NCBI GenBank assembly: GCA_910589665.1
Contig: CAJUTR010000038.1
Coordinates: 1 to 12,741 of the forward strand
Length of the DNA: 12,741 bases
Direction: 5' to 3'
From: an uncultured Eubacterium sp.
Lineage (GTDB): Bacteria; Bacillota; Clostridia; Lachnospirales; Lachnospiraceae
Shown: positions 6,731-12,741 of the stretch, in pieces
Position numbering within the stretch: the stretch's first letter is position 1
Layout: each line of letters opens with the position of its first letter
Position numbers and translations under genes: made by a program
Notes under the pieces: model-generated
Told to the model about the DNA's origin: nothing
What the model saw: only the letters and a program-made list of their open reading frames with translations
Database searches by the model: none

Positions 6731-8944
6731 ATGAAAATGAAAGCAAAAAAAGTTTTAGCGCTGTTGGTTATTATATCTATTTCCTTTTCACTAATTGGAA
6801 ATATAGAAAGTCCAATTGCGGCAGCTGAAGAAAACATGGATGACATTCTGGGAGAGGACCTGCCTGAAGAAATTTCAGACGACAACCTGATAATCGAAGA
6901 AGATGAAGATTATGCAGGAGAAGAATTTGATGAATCAGACAGCGATGCACAGGACGAGCTGGAAATGGAAGATGTAAATGAAGAAGAATTGGAAGATGCA
7001 CTAGATGAACTGAAAGAAAAGGATATTAAGGTTGCTTATTCCATCACAGGAAAATGGGATAAGCATTATAATGTCGACATTACACTGACAAATACTTCTG
7101 ATACTCTGATCCAAAATTGGGAAATAGAGTTTCCTTTTCCCGACACGATCGAGAATATCTGGAATGCCAAAATCACGAAAGATGAAAACGGTACATATTA
7201 TATAAAAAACGCCGACTGGAATCAGGATATTGAAGCAGGAAAATCTGTTTCTTTCGGCATGACAGTTTCCTGTGATGATAATACGGACATCAACATACCG
7301 GAAAATTGCAGCGTAACAAAAGAATGTGTAGAAGTAGAAACCGAATATGACGTTACATATAAAGAATACAGCAAATGGGATAACAAAATTAGCGGCGAAA
7401 TAACGATCAAGAATCTTTCAGACAGAAAAATAGAGGATTGGAAGCTGGAGCTGGAAACCAATCTGGTATTTACAGAAATTTGGAATGCTGAAATAAAGGA
7501 TACAGCAGATTATTATTGTTATTTAGATAATAAGGGTTATAATGCCAATATATCCGAAAATGGTTCTGTGACATTTGGATTTATTGCAGAGTGTAACGAA
7601 ACCCCGGAAATTTCAGAATATTATCTTTATGAAATGGCAGAACCAATAGATGAAGAAGATGAAATCATATACGAACTGGAAGAGGACGAGGAAGAACGTG
7701 ACGAAGATGATTTTGATACGAAGCAGGAATACAAAGCATATTTAACGGTAAGAAGCTATTACGCGGCAAAATTTTCTATAGAAGAAGATACCTCTTCAAA
7801 AACAAAAAAAACGGAATATGCCAAACCAGTGAAATGGGCGAGGAAAACAACGCTGACAATAGATAACGTCATGTACAAAATAACGAACCTAAAGTATAAA
7901 CTTGCCATTCAGGCATATACAAAGGCAGGGGATGATTTATACATCACGCAGCGCAAGGGAGAAACAATCTATATTACAAAATGTAAGCTGCTAGAAGGGA
8001 AAAAAAGGGTATACCAGCCTGACGGAAAGAGCATGAAATTAGCTGGGTTTGCTCACGGGCAGACACTAGACGCATTTGAATTTAAAGGCGAAACCTATTT
8101 ATTACTGGGTGCCAATTCCAGAGCCAGCTTTTCTAGAAATTTGGCGTTTGTAAAATTTATCCCCAATAAAAAACTCATCTATAGTAATCCTGAGGACAAG
8201 GAAAAATTCTATAGATTAACCAAACTTTCCTATGCCAATCAGGACAGAAAATTTTTAGGATCAACGAAACGCATAGATGCGGCGCTTTCCGCTAACAAGA
8301 AAACCTTATGCGTTTGGGATGTTGTCGGCCAATATGTGAAAGAAAAGAATAAAGAAACAGGCGAGGAAATAGAAAAAATCAAATTCCAAAAAATACAGAT
8401 TGGTTGCTTTAAATTCGAGGAGATTCTAAATTATTTTGAAAAACATAGTAATGCTAAATCTCTTTCTTTTAAAAGCATGAAGAAAAAATGGTGCTATTAC
8501 AGCTGCGAACAAAATACAAAATCGCAATTTATAAGACCGGGCGGCTCCAATCAGGGAATCGCAGTTTCAAATAGGTATTATACAGAAGAAAAGACAGGTG
8601 ATAAAACGAAAAAAGTGTATAAAAACAAAATCTATTTCACTGCCGGAAATGAATCAGCAGGTACTCCACTTTATATTGGCATGATGATACTGTGCAAGAA
8701 AGGTAAGCTTACCAAAAATGGAAGTTACCAAACACAAATGCGCTTAAATATAAAAAAACTGAAAGATGCCAATAAAGAATGTAAATACAGAGAAATAGAA
8801 GGACTGCATATTGAAGGCAAAAAACTATGGTTTGTGGTAGCACCTTCCGGTAATAATGCTAAGAAAAAGAAACTTCAATATATTTACAGCATACCAAAAA
8901 AATATTTAGAAGGAAATGCAAAACTTCCAAAAACAGAAAAGTAG
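6731..8944 (+). CDS. Secreted CBM2-CBM2-helveticin J-like protein
   Basis: A 737-residue exported protein. Residues 1-32 form a signal peptide with a likely cut after IAAA. Residues 33-97 are extremely acidic. Two domains follow with the CBM2 (bacterial cellulose-binding) pattern: 98-181, with W109, W130, the IWNA motif W144 and W163, and 203-288, with W216, W237 and W251 in IWNA, the fourth position being Y270. A second acidic linker spans 303-330. Residues about 385-735 resemble helveticin J-type class III bacteriocins: GFAHGQTLDAFEF at 439-451, RIDAALSANKKTL, GGSNQGIAV, KIYFTAGN and YREIEGLHIEGKKLWFV. That region is lysine-rich, opposite in charge to the N-terminus. No catalytic glycosidase domain is visible. 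GGAG is 3 bases from ATG 6731 and 9 from ATG 6737, so the true start may be 6737. Killing or surface binding are possible roles; the helveticin assignment rests on motif memory. Confidence 0.72.
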   Translation: MKMKAKKVLALLVIISISFSLIGNIESPIAAAEENMDDILGEDLPEEISDDNLIIEEDEDYAGEEFDESDSDAQDELEMEDVNEEELEDALDELKEKDIKVAYSITGKWDKHYNVDITLTNTSDTLIQNWEIEFPFPDTIENIWNAKITKDENGTYYIKNADWNQDIEAGKSVSFGMTVSCDDNTDINIPENCSVTKECVEVETEYDVTYKEYSKWDNKISGEITIKNLSDRKIEDWKLELETNLVFTEIWNAEIKDTADYYCYLDNKGYNANISENGSVTFGFIAECNETPEISEYYLYEMAEPIDEEDEIIYELEEDEEERDEDDFDTKQEYKAYLTVRSYYAAKFSIEEDTSSKTKKTEYAKPVKWARKTTLTIDNVMYKITNLKYKLAIQAYTKAGDDLYITQRKGETIYITKCKLLEGKKRVYQPDGKSMKLAGFAHGQTLDAFEFKGETYLLLGANSRASFSRNLAFVKFIPNKKLIYSNPEDKEKFYRLTKLSYANQDRKFLGSTKRIDAALSANKKTLCVWDVVGQYVKEKNKETGEEIEKIKFQKIQIGCFKFEEILNYFEKHSNAKSLSFKSMKKKWCYYSCEQNTKSQFIRPGGSNQGIAVSNRYYTEEKTGDKTKKVYKNKIYFTAGNESAGTPLYIGMMILCKKGKLTKNGSYQTQMRLNIKKLKDANKECKYREIEGLHIEGKKLWFVVAPSGNNAKKKKLQYIYSIPKKYLEGNAKLPKTEK

Positions 8945-8965
8945 TAGAAGAAAGGTGGCTGATCC

Positions 8966-10390
8966 ATGAAAAAGATAGCAGGTTTCCTAATAGCCGCAGC
9001 AGTACTTTTTCATCTCATAAATTTCCCTGCCGCTGCCAGCACCAAAACTGTATCTGGTATGTGTGGTACTGCGGCAGCTTTTACCATTGATGAAAACGGC
9101 ACCCTGACGATCACCGGAACCGGAAAGATTGATAAGTTTTTCTTTGATGACAAAGAAATCGAGTATAAAAAAATCATAAAAATCATTATGTCAGAAGGAA
9201 TAACTGAACTGGGTAAGGATTGCTTTTGCTTTTTAGAAAACGTAACACTTGTAAAGTTCCCGACTTCCCTGCAAATCATCGGGGAAAACGCCATGCACGG
9301 GATGAAATCCCTGACTGAGATCCAACTTCCCAGTGAACTAAGCCAAATTGGAGAAATGGCGTTTTATCATTGCAACAATATTACAGAACTCCAGATTCCA
9401 GATACTGTAAGCCAGATCGGGCCTGACGCTTTTGCGTACTGCAAAAATTTACAGCGTATTCGTCTTCCTAGAGGACTAAAAAAGATAGAAAACGGTTTAT
9501 TTCAAGGTTGTGAAAAACTAATTGAAATTCCCGCAGCAGAGTGCTTACAGGAAATCGGATTAAGCAGTTTTTCCTTTTGCCATTCGCTCCAAAATGCGGC
9601 GATTCCAGATACCGTAAAAAAAATAGGCGCTCACGCTTTTTGGAAGTGTAAAAACTTAAAGAAACTCACTTTTGGCAGTTCGGTAAAAAAAGTGGCAGCG
9701 ACCTATGCACAGGGCTGTGTGAAGCTGCGGACAGTGGCCAACCGTTCCTCCGTTTCCATTCCCCTGAATGAAGCGAAAGGTAGTCTTTCCTGGTATGTGG
9801 GGAAAAAGAAACGCAAATCCCTGCCACCCGGGAAAACAGCAAAGGCCAAAGGCCGAAAATATGCCATAAGCTATATCCTAAATGGCGGAAAAATCAAAGG
9901 GAGAAAACCGAAATACCATGAATACGGGAAGGCAGCCAAACTGCCATCCCAGGTAGTCAGGAAAGGGTACACGTTCCTCGGCTGGAATATATACGGGGAA
10001 AAATCATTTGACGAATGGGGATTACTGCAATCCGGGATAAAGGCAGAGTCCAGGGAAAAACTTCAGGTTCAGGCCGTTTTCAAAAAATATAAAGTAACGG
10101 TAAAAAACCAGAGAATCCACGTTTTGGTGCAGGGCCCTCTTTTCGGGAAAAAGGGGTATTCGAAAGCAGATGATCACTACGGCTTCCGCTACTCTGAACA
10201 TCCGGATATGAGCCATTCGGTCGTTGTCTATAAAACGGCACCCTACGGGAAAGGATTGACTGGCAAACTCAAAAAAGGCAAAACCTACTACGTACAGATC
10301 GCGGCGCACGGGCCTGATTTTACAGAAGAGGATGATGAGGATTTCCCGCTGTTTGGATGGATCAAAAAGAAAAAAGTAACAATCGCGTAA
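8966..10390 (+). CDS. Secreted BspA-type leucine-rich-repeat protein
   Basis: A 474-residue exported protein: signal peptide 1-25 (cut near PAAAS), a short beta region (GTLTITGTGKI, 45-55), then LRR_5/BspA-type repeats at about 69-255 with recurring LxxIxLPxxLxxIGxxAFxxC units such as LQIPDTVSQIGPDAFAYC. A basic linker (277-298) leads to an InlB B-repeat-like domain at 299-373 (YILNGG, GYTFLGWNIYG), and 377-473 looks like an FN3 module (YGFRYSEHPDM, LKKGKTYYVQI). No LPXTG anchor or membrane tail is seen, so it is probably released or held through the basic modules. Such proteins usually bind host or bacterial surfaces. AAAGGTGG lies 7 bases before the start, and the gene follows the helveticin-like gene by 21 bases with no terminator between, so the two are co-transcribed. 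Confidence 0.85.
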   Translation: MKKIAGFLIAAAVLFHLINFPAAASTKTVSGMCGTAAAFTIDENGTLTITGTGKIDKFFFDDKEIEYKKIIKIIMSEGITELGKDCFCFLENVTLVKFPTSLQIIGENAMHGMKSLTEIQLPSELSQIGEMAFYHCNNITELQIPDTVSQIGPDAFAYCKNLQRIRLPRGLKKIENGLFQGCEKLIEIPAAECLQEIGLSSFSFCHSLQNAAIPDTVKKIGAHAFWKCKNLKKLTFGSSVKKVAATYAQGCVKLRTVANRSSVSIPLNEAKGSLSWYVGKKKRKSLPPGKTAKAKGRKYAISYILNGGKIKGRKPKYHEYGKAAKLPSQVVRKGYTFLGWNIYGEKSFDEWGLLQSGIKAESREKLQVQAVFKKYKVTVKNQRIHVLVQGPLFGKKGYSKADDHYGFRYSEHPDMSHSVVVYKTAPYGKGLTGKLKKGKTYYVQIAAHGPDFTEEDDEDFPLFGWIKKKKVTIA

Positions 10391-10493
10391 AAATAATCAT
10401 CATAAGCACACCAAAGCTAATCTAAGTAAAGGTACCGCTAAACACGGAACTGGAAGAATGCCGTTGTGGGAAACCATCTGATCCGGCTCGGCT

Positions 10494-10517
10494 GGGGCGT
10501 CCACTGACGCCCCTTTT
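10494..10517 (+). terminator. Intrinsic terminator of the secreted-protein operon
   Basis: GGGGCGTC (10494-10501) pairs perfectly with GACGCCCC (10506-10513) around a CACT loop, followed by TTTTCCCGTTTT. It lies about 100 bases past the stop of the LRR gene. The intervening bases hold only a 21-codon coding-like remnant. Confidence 0.8.
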
Positions 10518-10587
10518 CCCGTTTTCAAAGAATCCATCTTGCTGCCAGATCATTTAATTCATCAACAAGTTTACTATACTGTTCCCC

Positions 10588-10627
10588 AATTGCTATTTAC
10601 AGAACATTTACAAATAGACAACCAATT
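10588..10627. repeat. Interrupted inverted repeat upstream of the leader promoter
   Basis: CTATTT (10593-10598) and AAATAG (10612-10617) are inverted, with outer AATTG (10588-10592) and CAATT (10623-10627). ATTTACA also repeats directly within it (10595-10601 and 10606-10612). It ends 13 bases before the -35 box at 10641, so it could be an operator, but the sequence is AT-rich and the evidence is weak. Confidence 0.25.
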
Positions 10628-10640
10628 TATCGTCCCCCAC

Positions 10641-10669
10641 TTGACAATAACGAAATATCATGTTAGAAT
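10641..10669 (+). promoter_or_regulatory. Strong promoter TTGACA-N17-TAGAAT
   Basis: A consensus -35 box (10641-10646) and TAGAAT (10664-10669) are spaced 17 bases apart, giving a start near 10676. The first gene-like element downstream is a 12-codon ORF; the next long frame is the MutS2-like gene about 340 bases further on. Confidence 0.75.
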
Positions 10670-10694
10670 ACAAAAAACTTACGGAGGATTTTGT

Positions 10695-10733
10695 ATGTTA
10701 ATTGTAGTTGTAACGGAGAAAATTGCAAACTAA
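10695..10733 (+). CDS. 12-codon leader peptide (MLIVVVTEKIAN)
   Basis: ATG at 10695 sits 7 bases after GGAGG (10683-10687) and about 20 bases from the expected transcription start, ending in TAA at 10731-10733. A near-ideal promoter and ribosome site spent on 12 codons, with two terminators downstream, is the layout of a leader peptide in ribosome-mediated attenuation. The peptide itself is not a known leader that I recognise. Confidence 0.5.
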   Translation: MLIVVVTEKIAN

Positions 10734-10854
10734 ATATTGCAAGGGTGATTTTTAGTTCTACGCTAGAAGTGTGCCCATTTGTTGATAGGTGATTTTACTA
10801 TCAGCATATTTCGCCTTACAATTGCTACTATTATGATATATACGTTCAAAGATC

Positions 10855-10889
10855 ATAACAGCATGACGGTACGGTCATGTTATTTTTTT
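10855..10889 (+). terminator. First leader terminator
   Basis: ATAACA (10855-10860) pairs with TGTTAT (10878-10883) and TGAC (10864-10867) with GTCA (10874-10877), with a 3-base bulge, followed by seven T (10883-10889). It stands between the strong promoter and the MutS2-like gene. Confidence 0.7.
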
Positions 10890-10921
10890 GGGCATATATA
10901 GTTGTATGATCCTTTCATCGG

Positions 10922-10966
10922 AAGACCATAGTATCTATTGCTTTTTGGGGTGCTATGGTCTTTTTT
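10922..10966 (+). terminator. Second leader terminator
   Basis: AAGACCATAG (10922-10931) pairs perfectly with CTATGGTCTT (10953-10962) around a 21-base loop and runs into six T (10961-10966). It ends 50 bases before the ATG of the MutS2-like gene. Confidence 0.7.
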
Positions 10967-11016
10967 ATGTAATACTGCGAGTTCGTAAAAAAGCGACGCA
11001 AAAAATAGGAGGAAAC

Positions 11017-12723
11017 ATGGATATTGAAAAACAGATTGAATTTGATCAGGTAAAAGACATGTGGATCGATCTAGCTGTCACAGAATGGGCAAAAGAACAG
11101 ATCCGAGGCATATCGTTTTATCTTGACGAAGGAGAGTTGAGAAAACAGCTGCGCGATACGACAAATAGTCGAGCTTTGATCGAGAAACTGGGAACACCGC
11201 CTCTGCAAAACCTCACAGAAATAAAAGACATTATGATGATCGCGGAGAAAGGCGACTGTCTGACTCCGTATCAGCTCGAGCGGGTACAAACACTTTTAGC
11301 CGCCATCCGGCGTATGAAAGACTATTTGGAACGGGGTAAAAGATACGAAAATCCCCTTGCCTATTATGAAGAAAATCTGGATACACTGGAAGAACTGCGA
11401 ACGGAAATAAGTACACAGATCCGGGGTGGTATGGTTGATGACCACGCGTCCAAAGATCTTTTTCAGATCAGGAGGCAAATGGCAAAATGTGAGGAAGAGA
11501 TGAAACAGAAGGCAGATCGCTTCATGCGCTCCCATAAGGACAGCATGGCAGATCACTACTGCACGACGCGAAACGGAAGATTATGCGTTCCCGTAAAAAA
11601 AGAATGTAAACTAAAAATTAATGGAAGCGTGATTGATAAATCGGCAACCGGAAATACATTATTTATGGAACCTGCAAGCGTGGCGAAATGTTTTGAGGAA
11701 TTGCAGACGCTTGCCATTTGTGAAGAAAATGAAATCTACCGCCTTTTATACACGTTGTCCGCCATGGTTGCGGCCTCCTCAGCCGCCATGAATGAAAATA
11801 TTATGATGATAGAGAAATTGGATTTCATCTTTTCCAAAGGAAAGCTGAGCATCGACCTGGACGCAGTGGAACCGTCTATCAATACTGAGCGCAGGATCAA
11901 CCTAAAAGATGCCAGACACCCGCTGATGGATAAAGAGATCAATGTTCCTCTTCAATTTCAGATTGGCGGAACGATCCGGGGCATTATCATCACCGGGCCG
12001 AACACAGGCGGCAAAACGGTAGCGATCAAAACCGTAATGCTCAACTGTATGATGGCACAATGTGGACTACACGCCACATGTGGGGAGGCAGAAATCTGTA
12101 TGAATAATTCCTTTCTGTGTGACATCGGCGACGGCCAAAATATCGCCGAAAACTTATCGACCTTTTCCTCTCATATTAAAAATGTACTGAACGTACTAGG
12201 TGAGTTAAACAAAGACAGTCTGGTCATTATGGATGAACTCGGTTCCGGCACCGATCCGACCGAAGGCATGGGCATCGCGATCGCCATATTAGAAGAACTT
12301 CGGAAAAGCGGCGCTTTGTTCCTTGTCACCACTCATTATCCAGAAGTCAAAGAGTACGCGGATCAGGCTCAGGATATTTTAAATGCGAGAATGACTTTCG
12401 ATAAAGAAACGTTTCAGCCCACGTATCAAATGCTCCTTGGAGAAGCGGGTGAAAGCTGCGCCTTTTATATTGCTGACAGGCTAGGAATGCCAAATGAGAT
12501 GCTGCGCGTAGCTATCCAGGCTGCCTATGGCAAAAGCGCCGTCGATACGTATCATTTCCAGCAAGAAAGGACAGCGATCCCGAAAAAGGAAGCAGGTAAG
12601 CTTACAAAGATCAAAAATAAAAAAGGGAATACACCGTACCAGCTCCGAAACCAATACCAGCGCGGAGATAGTGTAATGGTCTATCCCGACAAAAAAGTGT
12701 CTTCGACACATCAACTCCCCTAG
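11017..12723 (+). CDS. MutS2-like ATPase without Smr domain, C-terminally truncated
   Basis: A 568-residue cytosolic ABC-type ATPase of the MutS family, MutS2-like branch. A helical lever/clamp region (1-300) precedes the ATPase: Walker A GPNTGGKT at 327-334, STFSSH signature at 381-386, Walker B LVIMDELGSGTDPTEG at 402-417 and the switch histidine in TTHYPEVK (H440). There is no mismatch-recognition domain, no nuclease and no Smr domain. The KOW-like part begins at about 548 (QRGDSVMVYPDKKV) but breaks after residue 561 into an unrelated SSTHQLP and a TAG that belong to hairpin-rich DNA, so the natural C-terminus is lost. The ATG at 11017 is chosen for AGGAGG 4 bases upstream; the frame is open to 10888, but that part covers a terminator. 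MutS2 proteins act in recombination control and in rescue of collided ribosomes; the role of this Smr-less form is unknown. Confidence 0.85.
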   Translation: MDIEKQIEFDQVKDMWIDLAVTEWAKEQIRGISFYLDEGELRKQLRDTTNSRALIEKLGTPPLQNLTEIKDIMMIAEKGDCLTPYQLERVQTLLAAIRRMKDYLERGKRYENPLAYYEENLDTLEELRTEISTQIRGGMVDDHASKDLFQIRRQMAKCEEEMKQKADRFMRSHKDSMADHYCTTRNGRLCVPVKKECKLKINGSVIDKSATGNTLFMEPASVAKCFEELQTLAICEENEIYRLLYTLSAMVAASSAAMNENIMMIEKLDFIFSKGKLSIDLDAVEPSINTERRINLKDARHPLMDKEINVPLQFQIGGTIRGIIITGPNTGGKTVAIKTVMLNCMMAQCGLHATCGEAEICMNNSFLCDIGDGQNIAENLSTFSSHIKNVLNVLGELNKDSLVIMDELGSGTDPTEGMGIAIAILEELRKSGALFLVTTHYPEVKEYADQAQDILNARMTFDKETFQPTYQMLLGEAGESCAFYIADRLGMPNEMLRVAIQAAYGKSAVDTYHFQQERTAIPKKEAGKLTKIKNKKGNTPYQLRNQYQRGDSVMVYPDKKVSSTHQLP

Positions 12724-12741
12724 CCCCTCATTCATGAGGGG
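12700..12741 (+). mobile_element. Possible left end of an IS200/IS605-type element
   Basis: CCCCTCAT-TC-ATGAGGGG (12724-12741) is a perfect 8-bp hairpin, preceded by CTCCCCTAG, and GTGTC-TTC-GACAC (12697-12709) is a second small hairpin. Subterminal imperfect or perfect hairpins without terminal inverted repeats mark IS200/IS605 ends, and the DNA breaks a conserved gene. The window ends here, so no transposase is seen and the exact junction is uncertain (12697-12716). Confidence 0.4.

Larger units (their letters stand above)
10676..11016 (+). promoter_or_regulatory. Structured leader of the MutS2-like gene, probable attenuator
   Basis: About 340 bases of leader without a long gene. After the 12-codon ORF come TTCTA-CGC-TAGAA (10756-10768), TGATAG/CTATCA with a 9-base loop (10783-10803), and TTGCAAGG (10737-10744), which can pair in 7 of 8 positions with CCTTACAA (10814-10821). 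Two intrinsic terminators follow, then the ribosome site of the ATPase gene. TTGCAAGG starts 4 bases after the leader stop, so a ribosome paused at the end of the leader ORF would cover it and could change the downstream folding. The model is inferred. Confidence 0.5.

Noticed and set aside
6558..6746. 63-codon N-terminal extension of the YcxB-DUF4253 gene
   Set aside because: It overlaps the divergent promoter of the plus-strand operon, and a better ribosome site sits in front of 6557.
10539..10733. 64-codon plus-strand frame ahead of the leader region
   Set aside because: It runs across the inverted repeat and the TTGACA/TAGAAT promoter. Only its last 12 codons follow a ribosome site, and these are annotated as the leader ORF.
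10888..11016. N-terminal extension of the MutS2-like gene
   Set aside because: The extra 43 codons cross the second terminator and have no ribosome site; the family start matches ATG 11017 with AGGAGG.

Overview
The window looks like a chromosomal segment of a Firmicute of class Clostridia, most likely a gut Lachnospiraceae. This is inferred from protein style (BspA-type leucine-rich repeats with an InlB-like repeat, DUF4253, a MutS2-like ATPase without Smr domain), strong GGAGG ribosome sites and TTGACA/TATAAT-type promoters. No rRNA, tRNA or CRISPR array was seen.

Layout. (1) 1-990: an AT-rich, mostly regulatory stretch with one small secreted-protein gene on the minus strand. Its start is disrupted, a long hairpin lies behind it, and two promoters with conspicuous operator-like repeats lie in front. 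(2) 1076-5260: a compact minus-strand sulfur operon in transcription order: LysR-family regulator, cysteine synthase (cysK), O-acetylhomoserine sulfhydrylase (metY) and a TtcA-type tRNA thiolation enzyme. The genes are 1 to 14 bases apart, with a promoter in front and an intrinsic terminator behind. (3) 5295-6557, minus: a two-pass membrane protein joining a YcxB-like segment to a complete DUF4253 region. (4) 6661-10517, plus: a two-gene operon for exported proteins, with its own promoter and terminator. The first product joins an acidic tail, two CBM2-like carbohydrate-binding domains and a helveticin-J-like domain. The second is a BspA-type leucine-rich-repeat protein with InlB-like and FN3-like domains. 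(5) 10641-12741, plus: a strong promoter, a 12-codon leader ORF, a structured leader with two intrinsic terminators, then a MutS2-like ATPase gene. That gene loses its C-terminus at what looks like the left end of an IS200/IS605-type element, where the window stops.

How the parts fit. The sulfur operon makes cysteine and homocysteine from O-acetyl precursors and sulfide; the TtcA-like enzyme uses sulfur for tRNA. The helveticin/CBM2 and LRR proteins look like a co-expressed surface or secreted pair. Its promoter shares an 18-of-21-base block, abutting the -35 box, with a promoter upstream of the small secreted protein 5.7 kb away on the other strand, so both may answer to the same unseen regulator. 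The most promising little-described items are the CBM2-helveticin architecture, this shared promoter block, and the attenuator-like leader in front of the MutS2-like gene.
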